The position numbers were made by a program, and so were the translations under genes. The notes under the pieces are model-generated. The model worked only from the letters and a program-made list of their open reading frames with translations, did no database searches and was not told the origin of the DNA. This document shows, piece by piece, positions 1-5,960 of a stretch of DNA of 7,947 nt. The stretch is from Acidobacteriota bacterium (GTDB lineage Bacteria; Acidobacteriota; Blastocatellia; Pyrinomonadales; Pyrinomonadaceae): NCBI GenBank assembly GCA_019247865.1, contig JAFBAJ010000386.1, forward strand, positions 1 to 7,947, read 5' to 3'. Numbering within the stretch: position 1 is the first letter of the stretch; the number at the start of each line of letters is the position of its first letter.

Positions 1-1
1 C

Positions 2-250
2 GGCAATGCTATTATCGCTCGTGAATTCAATCTATCTGTTCTGGAGGTACTGATGCAGGAAGACAGGGAATCCAAATCGCCGGAAGCTGTGCCCGAAGAA
101 GCGACGAGCAGCGAAACCTTGAAGGATGTCGAAGAGACTGAGACAGCTTCGGATGCTGCGAGCGATAACAGCAGCCGCTCTCCCTCGCCCGACGGAGCCT
201 TTGACGAGCAGGGCGGCGGGAGCCCGAAAGACGACCCCGGCCCGATGTGA
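2..250 (+). CDS. Acidic hydrophilic protein, C-terminal part or small ORF
   Basis: I do not recognise this protein. The frame is open from base 2 to a TGA at 248-250 (82 residues), so it may be the 3' end of a gene starting left of the window. Alternatively it starts at the ATG at 53 (65 residues), which has a good ribosome binding site, GGAGG at 43-47, five bases upstream. The first 17 residues (GNAIIAREFNLSVLEVL) look like an amphipathic helix and read like normal protein, which favours the longer version. From residue 18 the chain is low-complexity, rich in Glu, Asp, Ser and Pro, with no hydrophobic core, and is probably a disordered acidic tail. No domain or catalytic motif is visible. 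A GTG overlapping the stop at 247 opens another frame that I think is not real. The coding status is moderately supported; the start is undecided. Confidence 0.5.
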   Translation, partial: GNAIIAREFNLSVLEVLMQEDRESKSPEAVPEEATSSETLKDVEETETASDAASDNSSRSPSPDGAFDEQGGGSPKDDPGPM

Positions 251-263
251 AGCTCTTTTCAAA

Positions 264-279
264 GCTCGGAATTTCGAGC
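264..279. repeat. Imperfect palindrome, decayed relative of the 292-334 repeat
   Basis: Bases 264-279 read GCTCGGAATTTCGAGC, an 8+8 palindrome with a single G-T mismatch (269 against 274). It differs by one base from the perfect core GCTCGAAATTTCGAGC at 306-321. It is itself enclosed by CTTTTC (255-260) and its reverse complement GAAAAG (288-293), so the whole of 255-293 can fold as a two-part stem. It looks like a second, degraded copy of the same element. Confidence 0.7.
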
Positions 280-291
280 AATAAGGTGAAA

Positions 292-334
292 AGTCGGAGC
301 TTTTTGCTCGAAATTTCGAGCAAAAGCTCCGACT
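292..334. repeat. Near-perfect 43-base palindrome
   Basis: The left arm 292-313 is the reverse complement of the right arm 314-334 over 21 base pairs, with a single unpaired T (301) on the left. The centre is GCTCGAAATTTCGAGC (306-321), with T and A runs on either side and AGTCGGAGC / GCTCCGACT at the ends. No U-run follows on either strand, so it does not look like a normal intrinsic terminator. It sits between the acidic ORF and the membrane protein gene. It may be a dispersed palindromic repeat of the REP or small MITE kind, a cruciform-forming site or a symmetric protein-binding site; the sequence alone does not decide. Confidence 0.85.
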
Positions 335-491
335 GCCGAGCACAGACGGCGAACCGCCGAGAAAAAATGGCGGAAGGCCGAGAGTCGGTTGAAAACGGAC
401 ATGTGCCGGATGAGGGCCGGCTCAACGTGAGTCAGGCATCTGTTGAACGGAACAATAGCAAAAAAAGAATGTCTAAGGTTGTAGCTGCTGT

Positions 492-497
492 AAAGGG
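492..497 (+). promoter_or_regulatory. Ribosome binding site of the 506 gene
   Basis: AAAGGG lies eight bases before the ATG at 506 and supports that start over the alternative in-frame ATG at 518. Confidence 0.5.
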
Positions 498-505
498 CAA
501 GATTT

Positions 506-940
506 ATGAGAAAGCTATGTTCTAATCTGCTGGAGCCGCGAGCAATTATCCTCGGATTCACCATCTTCTATTTTATCTGGGCCTTGTTGACGTGGATTCG
601 TGACCCGCTCTGGAATTACCACAGAGAACTGTTCGTCGCCATCGTCTTGTTGATTTCAGCACTCGCCCTGGTCATCAATAGAAGGTGGAGTAACGTGCTG
701 GCTGCCGTGATGAGCGGACAGTTACCCTTTGCCTTCTTCGCTGAGTTCTGGATGCTGTCGGAGTATGCCGAACTCCGGCCCTTTAGCTCGCGGCACATTA
801 AGGCGTGGCTCTGGGGGCTTTCAAATGTCGGATTAAAGCCGCTGCTGTGGCTCGGCCTTTCGATAATTATGATGTCTCTGGCGGTTGCTTCTATCTTGCT
901 TTCGCACGCAGCTCGCCGTCATTCGAGCGTTCAGCCTTAG
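506..940 (+). CDS. Multi-pass membrane protein of unknown function
   Basis: I do not recognise this 144-residue protein. It is strongly hydrophobic, with clear membrane segments at about residues 13-31, 42-58 and 110-133. A weaker, aromatic-rich one lies at about 62-83, giving three or four passes. Basic patches (NRRW at 58-61, HAARRH at 134-139) would set the topology, and the C-terminus is probably cytoplasmic. No catalytic or metal-binding motif is visible, so it is unlikely to be an obvious enzyme. The start at 506 has AAAGGG at suitable spacing. The TAG at 938-940 overlaps the stop codon of the converging corA gene. Base composition is clearly lower in GC than serA: a hand count gives 26/60 G+C at 541-600 against 46/60 at 2581-2640. 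This may mark acquired or fast-evolving DNA. Coding status is likely; function is unknown. Confidence 0.7.
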   Translation: MRKLCSNLLEPRAIILGFTIFYFIWALLTWIRDPLWNYHRELFVAIVLLISALALVINRRWSNVLAAVMSGQLPFAFFAEFWMLSEYAELRPFSSRHIKAWLWGLSNVGLKPLLWLGLSIIMMSLAVASILLSHAARRHSSVQP

Positions 941-1953
941 CTTACCTTTCCACCCTCATCCTCGCGCTTCTGCCTTCCGATCCAGCCCATACGCCAGAAG
1001 AGGAAGAGCATCGCCAGCGCGACCAGCACCATCACGCCGATGACAACATAATAGCTGTATTGATAATGCAGCTCCGGCTGGTTATCGAAGTTCATCCCGT
1101 AGAGTCCCGCGATAAAGGTCAGCGGCAGCATGACGGCCGAGAAGATGGTCAGCACTTTCATGATGTCGTTCGTCCGGTTCGAGACGACCGAGAGATAGGA
1201 ATCGAGCGCGCCGCCAATCAAATCTCGATAGCTTTCCGAAAGGTCTGCGATGCGCGTCAGGTGATCGTGTATGTCGCGGAAGAAGGGCAGCATCTCCTGC
1301 GGGATCAGTTGGAACTCGCCGTGACTGATGCGGTAGATGATGTTGAGCTGCTTGCTTGAGATACGGCGCAGGCGCAGGACGCTGCGCTTGAGGTGCTGTA
1401 TCTGCTCCAGTATGGCATTGTCCGGCGTCTTCAGAGAGAAAATCCTGTCCTCCAGCTCCACTATATTTTCGTCGAAGTCGTCGAGCACGGGCGTGTAGTA
1501 ATCCACGATCCTGTCCAGGATTTGATAGAGCAGGTAGGACGCGCCGCGCTGGCAGGCGGAGGGCGTCGAGCGCACGCTCTCCTTGACCTGGTTAATGCTG
1601 CGAAACATCTCGTGGTGATAGGTGACGACGAAGTTGCGTCCGAGAAATCCGTCCAGCTCGATGGTGTTGAAGTGCTCGGAATCGGTCTTGGCCGTCACGC
1701 CGTGCAGGATAAAGTAGAGATAGTCCGGGAACTCTTCGACCTTAGGATGGTGGCGATCCGCGCGACAGTCTTCGACCGAGAGCGGGTGGAACTTGAAGAC
1801 TTCGAGCAGCGTGCGGTCGTCCACTTCTTCCGTCGGCTTGTCCATATCCACCCAGATCGTGAGGCTCTCATCGCGCAGAAGCTCCGGCAACTGCGCGACG
1901 GTATAACCCTCTTCGACCTTCTGCGAGCCCGGGCGATACACGAAAATATCCAT
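937..1953 (-). CDS. corA: CorA-family magnesium/cobalt transporter
   Basis: This encodes a 338-residue CorA-type divalent cation channel. In the known family it forms a homopentamer in the cytoplasmic membrane and lets Mg2+ (also Co2+ or Ni2+) in, gated by Mg2+ bound to the cytoplasmic domain. The signature YGMNF is at residues 285-289, at the end of the first membrane helix (about 265-285). The second helix is about 301-323, followed by a basic C-terminal tail. The outer loop reads QPEL (292-295) where many members have MPEL. The large N-terminal part (1-260) contains the expected mixed domain and the long helices leading to the pore. Length is normal for the family. The start is supported by GAGGAG (complement of 1962-1967) eight bases upstream. 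It is transcribed away from serA. Its stop overlaps that of the 506-940 gene, leaving no room for a terminator between them. Transport specificity cannot be read from sequence. Confidence 0.96.
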   Translation of the reverse strand: MDIFVYRPGSQKVEEGYTVAQLPELLRDESLTIWVDMDKPTEEVDDRTLLEVFKFHPLSVEDCRADRHHPKVEEFPDYLYFILHGVTAKTDSEHFNTIELDGFLGRNFVVTYHHEMFRSINQVKESVRSTPSACQRGASYLLYQILDRIVDYYTPVLDDFDENIVELEDRIFSLKTPDNAILEQIQHLKRSVLRLRRISSKQLNIIYRISHGEFQLIPQEMLPFFRDIHDHLTRIADLSESYRDLIGGALDSYLSVVSNRTNDIMKVLTIFSAVMLPLTFIAGLYGMNFDNQPELHYQYSYYVVIGVMVLVALAMLFLFWRMGWIGRQKREDEGGKVS

Positions 1954-2155
1954 CTCGACATCTCCTCTGCTTCGATTAAAGATTGCGGAAACGCACGGGT
2001 AAGAAGCTTTGTGCGGCGTGCGAGTTTATCATAAAAGGTACAGGCTTGAGCAACGGCGCGTCTCCCTGGAATCGGCCTGCTCGCTTGGATAAAGCCGTGC
2101 GACCTGCTAAGTTCTTCTGACACGATTTCATCATTCTTTTATTGAATTGGGACTA
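1954..2155. promoter_or_regulatory. Divergent promoter region between corA and serA
   Basis: These 202 bases lie between two genes read in opposite directions, so both promoters should be here. For corA the best candidate on the minus strand is TTGCTC (complement of 2048-2053) with TGATAA (complement of 2026-2031), 16 bases apart. For serA a weak candidate is CTGACA near 2117 with an AT-rich stretch near 2136-2143. No Mg2+-sensing riboswitch or other structured leader is evident. The region is certain as an intergenic spacer; the individual boxes are weak. Confidence 0.45.
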
Positions 2156-3760
2156 ATGAGCGAGATCAAAATATTTGTCGCGGATGATGTCAACGAGAGC
2201 GGCCTGGAGCCTTTGCGCGCGGCTGGCTTGACGGTCGAAAAACGAACCGGGCTCGCCCCGGCCGACTTGCGCGAGGCCGTGCGCGAGTGTCAGGGCCTCG
2301 TCGTGCGCAGTGAGACGAAGGTCACTGCCGAGTTGATGGACGGGGCGATGAGCCTCCGCGTCATCGGGCGGGCGGGCGTCGGCGTGGACAACATAGATGT
2401 CGCGGCGGCGACGGCGCGCGGCATCATCGTCATGAACGCGCCGGACGGCAACACCATCACGACCGCAGAGCACACGATGGCGCTCCTGATCTCGCTCGCG
2501 CGCAGAGTTCCGGCCGCCAACGCGAGCCTCAAAAGCTCGCGCTGGGAGCGCAAGAAATTCGTCGGCGTCGAATTGCAGGGCAAGACGCTCGGCATCGTCG
2601 GGCTCGGACGCATCGGGCGCGTCGTCGCCACGCGCGCGCGCGCCTTCGGCATGAACGTCGTCGCTTATGACCCGTTCATCGCGCCGGAGCAGGCGCGCGA
2701 CCTGGAGCTTGAGGTCGCGACGCTCGACGAAGTCTGCGCCCGCGCAGATTTTCTGACGGTGCACACGCCGCTCACGGCCGAGACGCGCGGGATCATCGGC
2801 TCAGACGCTTTCGCGCGGATGAAAGAGGGCGTCCGCATCATCAACTGCGCGCGCGGCGGGCTGGTGGATGAACGCGCGCTCTTCAAGGCGATCAAAGAGG
2901 GCACGGTCGCGGGGGCGGCGCTGGATGTGTTTGAAGAGGAGCCGCCGCAGTCGGACAATCCGCTCCTCGCACTGGAAGAGGTCATCGTGACGCCGCATCT
3001 CGGCGCTTCGACCAAAGAGGCGCAGGAGGGCGTCGCCGTCACCGTCGCGGAGCAGATGCGCGATTATCTTTTGACGGGCGCATTGCGCGGCGCGGTCAAC
3101 GTCCCGGCTCTCGGCGCGCAGGAGTTGAGCGCGCTGCTGCCTTACATCGCTCTGGCGGAAAAGCTCGGCCGGTTCCAGGCGCAGTTGATGGATGAGACGG
3201 CCGTGCGCGAAGTGGCGCTGGAGTATGCTGGCGAAGTCGCGTCGCTGGATGCCGCGCCCGTGACGAGAGCTTTTCTGGCCGGGCTCCTGCGCGACATGAG
3301 CGCGCGCGTCAACGTCGTCAACGCTTTTCTCATCGCCGAAGAGCGCGGCATCAGCGTCACTTCATCCTACAGGCGCACGGGCGGCGAGTTCGCCCCGGCC
3401 ATACGCACGCGCGTCGTGACCGGCGCGGGCGAGCAGACGGTCGCGGGCACGCTCTTCGCACACGCCGGAGGCGGGAGCGCGGACGGTCGCATCACTGAGA
3501 TCAACAATTTTCACATCGAGGCGATTCCGCACGGACACATGCTGGTCATGCGCAACCGCGACGTGCCGGGCGTCATCGGCCACGTCGGCACGATCCTCGG
3601 CGAGCGCCACGTGAACATCAGCCGCTTTCATCTGGGACGACGCGAGCGCGGCGGCGAAGCGATGGCCGTGATCGAGATTGACGCGCCCCTCACGGACGAG
3701 ATCCTGTCGGAGCTGCGCGCCTTCGAGCAGGTCATCGCGGCCCGGCAGATCGAGCTGTAA
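2156..3760 (+). CDS. serA: D-3-phosphoglycerate dehydrogenase (long form with ACT domain)
   Basis: This cytoplasmic enzyme oxidises 3-phosphoglycerate to 3-phosphohydroxypyruvate with NAD+, the first step of L-serine synthesis. The protein is 534 residues, the usual size of the long SerA type. The NAD-binding Rossmann motif GLGRIG is at 149-154. The catalytic set is Arg233 (NCARGG), Glu262 (DVFEEEP) and His281 (TPHLGAST), all present and spaced as in active members. Residues of about 320-450 form the intervening allosteric substrate-binding domain. An ACT domain from about 457 to the end (HMLVMRNRDVPGVIGHVG) would, by family knowledge, bind serine for feedback inhibition. The longest frame begins at a TTG at 2147. 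I prefer the ATG at 2156 because the protein then begins MSEIKIFVADD, as is typical; the ribosome binding site is weak (GGGA at 2149-2152). serB and serC are not adjacent. It converges on the minus-strand cluster with only 11 bases between stops. Confidence 0.97.
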   Translation: MSEIKIFVADDVNESGLEPLRAAGLTVEKRTGLAPADLREAVRECQGLVVRSETKVTAELMDGAMSLRVIGRAGVGVDNIDVAAATARGIIVMNAPDGNTITTAEHTMALLISLARRVPAANASLKSSRWERKKFVGVELQGKTLGIVGLGRIGRVVATRARAFGMNVVAYDPFIAPEQARDLELEVATLDEVCARADFLTVHTPLTAETRGIIGSDAFARMKEGVRIINCARGGLVDERALFKAIKEGTVAGAALDVFEEEPPQSDNPLLALEEVIVTPHLGASTKEAQEGVAVTVAEQMRDYLLTGALRGAVNVPALGAQELSALLPYIALAEKLGRFQAQLMDETAVREVALEYAGEVASLDAAPVTRAFLAGLLRDMSARVNVVNAFLIAEERGISVTSSYRRTGGEFAPAIRTRVVTGAGEQTVAGTLFAHAGGGSADGRITEINNFHIEAIPHGHMLVMRNRDVPGVIGHVGTILGERHVNISRFHLGRRERGGEAMAVIEIDAPLTDEILSELRAFEQVIAARQIEL

Positions 3761-3771
3761 AAAATTTATTC

Positions 3772-4041
3772 TCAGGGACACGCAGACCCGATGGGCTGCC
3801 TGCGCTGCCAGTAGAATATCTCCACGTAACGGAGCGGAGTATAGAGCAACGCCAGCGCCTCGTTCGTGTTGGACATCTTCGAGTCTCCGGCGACAACATC
3901 ATGAAGGCTGTATTGCGCGCCAGCGCAGGCAGAGGTGTGGACGATGTATTGTCGCTTCCGGCACATCACGTAGCCGAGAGCATAGCCGAGCAGCAGCCCG
4001 CCGAGAATCAGCGCTCCGAACCGTTTCTTATTCCATTTCAT
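3772..4041 (-). CDS. Small single-pass membrane protein, unknown function
   Basis: I do not recognise this 89-residue protein. A basic N-terminus (MKWNKKR) leads into a Gly/Leu-rich membrane helix at about 8-26, then a basic CRKR stop and a soluble tail of about 60 residues containing Cys39 and Cys88. By the positive-inside rule the orientation is ambiguous, because both flanks are basic. Its ATG lies inside the end of the DUF2834 gene (14-base overlap), so it is probably translated by coupling to that gene; no strong ribosome binding site of its own is visible. Its stop faces the serA stop 11 bases away. The overlap and the hydrophobic pattern support it as real; alternative plus-strand frames here look like shadows. 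Confidence 0.65.
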   Translation of the reverse strand: MKWNKKRFGALILGGLLLGYALGYVMCRKRQYIVHTSACAGAQYSLHDVVAGDSKMSNTNEALALLYTPLRYVEIFYWQRRQPIGSACP

Positions 4042-4345
4042 GCAGCTTGCGCTCGCGAAAGAAGAGAAAGAGCGGAAACGCCAGCGAGACGCCGACGGCC
4101 AGATTGCAGAGCACGTAGAGCCACAGGTTCCTCATCCCGCGCCGCCGCCCTTCGGAAAAGACGAAGAGCCACAGCGCGACCGACGAGACGATGACATCGA
4201 GGCCGAAGAAGGCCGAGACGTGATTCTGAAAGAGCTGCCGGAAAAGCAGCGGCACATCAAATCCATTCTGCGCCAGAAACGGAAAGAGCTGCGAGAGCGG
4301 GAGCGCCGCCCCCAGGATTGCCGCAATAAGATAGAGCCATTGCAT
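4028..4345 (-). CDS. DUF2834 family membrane protein
   Basis: This 105-residue protein matches the pattern I know for DUF2834, a small bacterial membrane family of unknown function. It has a first hydrophobic segment (about 3-24), then NHVSAFFGLDVIVSSVALWLF (about 41-62) with the conserved Asp and Trp, the basic turn EGRRRGMRNLW (65-75), and a last segment ending in GVSLAFPLFLFFRER (85-99). The open frame extends upstream to 4516. The ATG at 4345 is preferred because GGAGAG (complement of 4352-4357) lies six bases before it and it gives the normal family length. The upstream extension would translate the inverted-repeat element at 4369-4461. The 3' end overlaps the next small membrane protein gene by 14 bases, so the two are probably made together. 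No role can be assigned. Confidence 0.85.
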   Translation of the reverse strand: MQWLYLIAAILGAALPLSQLFPFLAQNGFDVPLLFRQLFQNHVSAFFGLDVIVSSVALWLFVFSEGRRRGMRNLWLYVLCNLAVGVSLAFPLFLFFRERKLHEME

Positions 4346-4368
4346 GAGCGTCTCTCCGGAAAAATACA

Positions 4369-4461
4369 TTTCACGCAAAGGCGCGAAGGTAAAACCAAAG
4401 ATCGCAAAGGCTTGAGTGCCGCTGGCCTGCTTTCGTCTCTCCTTTGCGCCTTTGCGTGAAA
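4369..4461. repeat. Inverted-repeat element with CGCAAAGG octamers
   Basis: Two 21-base arms, 4369-4389 and 4441-4461, are reverse complements with one mismatch (G at 4385) and enclose a 51-base spacer. Each arm is built from tandem octamers: CGCAAAGG (4374-4381) and CGCGAAGG (4382-4389) on the left, CCTTTGCG twice (4441-4456) on the right. A further CGCAAAGG sits in the spacer at 4403-4410. The outer ends are TTTCA / TGAAA. The element fills most of the gap between the methyltransferase stop (4465) and the DUF2834 start (4345). From memory, similar CTTTGCG-based repeats are common between genes in many bacterial genomes, so a dispersed repeat is the likeliest reading. A transcript could fold it into a long-looped stem, but no U-run follows. 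Confidence 0.8.
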
Positions 4462-4464
4462 CTC

Positions 4465-5496
4465 TTAAACCCTCTCGCCCTCGATCACGCTCATCGGCGA
4501 GGCGGTCGGGACGCATCCTTTGAGTCTGAAGCCGGAGGTCGCAAAGAGCTGGCGGTATTCCTCTTCGGTGCGCTCGCGCCCGCCGGTCATGACCAGCATG
4601 TTGAGGTCTATGAACTTGCTGAAATGCGGCTCGCTGCCCGACGGCACGACCGCTTCGACGAGCAGGAGCTTGTCTCCTTCCGCCATCGCGCGGTGGCAGT
4701 TGCTGAGAATCCGCGCCGAACGCTCTTCATTCCAATCATGTATGATCCACTTCATGATGTAAGCGTCCGCGCCCTCCGGCACGGCCTCGAAAAAATCTCC
4801 GGCCACAGCTTCGCAACGCGATGCCAGCCCGGCGGCCTCTATGTTCGCACGCGCGACTTCGACCACCTGCGGCGCATCGAAGACCATGCCCGTCATCTGC
4901 GGGTTGGCCTTGAGAATCGAGATCAGGAGGCTGCCGTGCCCGCCTCCGACATCGACGATGCGCCTGATGCCGGAAAAATCGTAGCTCGCCAGCACAGCTT
5001 CGTTAACGGCGAGCGTCATGTTGGTCATTGCGTTGTTGAAGATCCGGGCGTTCTCCCGGTTCTGTGCGAAGAACTCCCAGATCGGCATCCCGTAGACGTG
5101 GTCGAAAGCGATGTCTCCGGTCTGCACGCTGTGCAGCAGGTCGCCCCACGCAGGGTAATGCTCCTCTCCAAGCTCCGTCATCGCGAAAAAGCGCAGGGAA
5201 CCGGGCGCGTCCGTCCGCAGAGTCTCCGAGACCGGAGTCAAAGCAAAGCCCCGCTCATCCTCTGTGAACACGCCGACGCTGGCGAGCGCGCGCAGCACTC
5301 TGTAGAGCGACGGCGCATGCGTCACGGTCGCGGCAGCCAATGCTTCAGCCGTCTGCGGCCCTTCATGCAAGAGGTCTGCGAGGCCCAGCTTGGCGGCGAT
5401 GTAGATGCCGCGCGAGATCCAGAAGCCGGAGATCAACTGCAACATGGCGAGGGGCGGCGGCACGTCCGTCCCGAACGATTGATTATCTGCACTCAT
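4465..5496 (-). CDS. SAM-dependent O-methyltransferase, family 2
   Basis: This encodes a 343-residue class I methyltransferase of the Methyltransf_2 type (acetylserotonin/hydroxyindole and polyketide O-methyltransferase-like). Such enzymes are cytoplasmic dimers that move a methyl group from S-adenosylmethionine to a hydroxyl of a small, often aromatic, molecule. The N-terminal part (about 15-95) has the helical winged-helix dimerisation pattern (AAKLGLADLL, LYRVLRALASVGVF). The SAM-binding loop VDVGGGHG is at 181-188, the acidic binding residue probably Asp207 in VFDAPQVV, and GDFF is at 233-236. The catalytic-base position His253 is kept in IIHDWNEE, and the C-terminal GGRERTEEEY (305-314) is typical. 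Length is normal. The start has a distant GAGG (complement of 5508-5511, 11 bases). The neighbours do not form a recognisable secondary-metabolite cluster, so the substrate is unknown. Family assignment is firm. Confidence 0.93.
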   Translation of the reverse strand: MSADNQSFGTDVPPPLAMLQLISGFWISRGIYIAAKLGLADLLHEGPQTAEALAAATVTHAPSLYRVLRALASVGVFTEDERGFALTPVSETLRTDAPGSLRFFAMTELGEEHYPAWGDLLHSVQTGDIAFDHVYGMPIWEFFAQNRENARIFNNAMTNMTLAVNEAVLASYDFSGIRRIVDVGGGHGSLLISILKANPQMTGMVFDAPQVVEVARANIEAAGLASRCEAVAGDFFEAVPEGADAYIMKWIIHDWNEERSARILSNCHRAMAEGDKLLLVEAVVPSGSEPHFSKFIDLNMLVMTGGRERTEEEYRQLFATSGFRLKGCVPTASPMSVIEGERV

Positions 5497-5562
5497 CCTT
5501 GATTAAGCCTCGTTTGAAGTGAAATGTGAAAGCGGTAAATCTTCATACCATGATTCAGCTTT

Positions 5563-5955
5563 TCAGGACAAAGCCTCATCGTAGAAGTTCAGCTCGACGC
5601 CCACGCCCGCCGGGTCGCGCAGAAAGAGCTGTACCTGTTTGAGCGAGGTCACTTCATCCGCTTCGTACGGCACGTTGAGGCGCGTGAGGCGTTCGATGAC
5701 CGCCGCCAGGCCACGGCAGGAGAATGCGATGTGGTCGAAGAAGCCGCGCGCGGAATCCGCCCGCTCGTCCGCCACCTCGCAGGCAGTGAGATGCACCAGA
5801 GGCTCGCCGCCCGCGTAGAGCCAGAAACCCGCGCGCATGAAATCCGGCCTCGCTCCGACCGTGAGGCCCAGGACTTCGACGTAAAAGTCACGCACCTGCT
5901 CCAGCAGCTCGGCCGGAGCCGTGATGTTAAAGTGTTGTAAGCCGACGACGCTCAT
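5563..5955 (-). CDS. VOC-fold (glyoxalase/bleomycin-resistance type) protein
   Basis: This 130-residue protein has the vicinal oxygen chelate pattern of two paired beta-alpha-beta-beta-beta halves. The first half opens with GLQHFNITAP and contains FYVEVLGLTVGARPDF; the second opens with DHIAFSC and ends with FLRDPAGVGVELNFYD. Candidate metal ligands are His8, His55, His75 and Glu121, so the metal site appears intact. The family includes glyoxalase I, extradiol dioxygenases, fosfomycin-resistance enzymes and isomerases, and nothing here separates them. The open frame also includes an upstream TTG at 5964, which overlaps the stop of the AMIN-like gene. The ATG at 5955 is the more ordinary start and leaves a 5-base gap, so the two are very likely co-transcribed. 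The ribosome binding site is weak (GAG in the preceding bases). Confidence 0.9.
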   Translation of the reverse strand: MSVVGLQHFNITAPAELLEQVRDFYVEVLGLTVGARPDFMRAGFWLYAGGEPLVHLTACEVADERADSARGFFDHIAFSCRGLAAVIERLTRLNVPYEADEVTSLKQVQLFLRDPAGVGVELNFYDEALS

Positions 5956-5960
5956 CAAAC

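Larger units (their letters stand above)
251..505. other. AT-richer intergenic region with palindromes
   Basis: These 255 bases separate the acidic ORF from the membrane protein gene. They contain the two related palindromes (264-279 and 292-334) and a small hairpin, CGGCG (347-351) with CGCCG (355-359). A frame beginning with GTG at 247 is open to 525, but its product is low-complexity and basic and reads straight through the palindrome, so I treat it as non-coding. The promoter of the 506 gene is probably in 400-490, but no clear -35/-10 pair stands out. Confidence 0.5.

Noticed and set aside
347..359. CGGCG/CGCCG hairpin as an intrinsic terminator
   Set aside because: The stem is only five pairs and is followed by A residues, not T, on the plus strand; on the minus strand the T run precedes the stem.
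247..525. 92-residue plus-strand frame starting with GTG overlapping the previous stop
   Set aside because: It reads through the palindromic repeat, is low-complexity and basic, and overlaps the 506 gene by 20 bases. Its own start has no clear ribosome binding site. A GTGA-type coupling is possible but I think it is chance.
1393..2034. 213-residue plus-strand open frame
   Set aside because: Antisense to corA and running into its upstream region; composition is that of a shadow and no domain is visible.
3761..3771. Possible terminator between serA and the convergent small gene
   Set aside because: The 11 bases are AT-rich but there is no stem before them on either strand.
4444..5502. 352-residue plus-strand open frame
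   Set aside because: It lies exactly antisense to the methyltransferase, whose motifs are unmistakable. Its product is rich in Arg, His, Asp and Val as expected from a mirror frame of GC-rich coding DNA.
5529..5558. Weak GAAAGC...GCTTTTC pairing after the VOC gene
   Set aside because: Short, imperfect and with a long loop; not distinguishable from chance.
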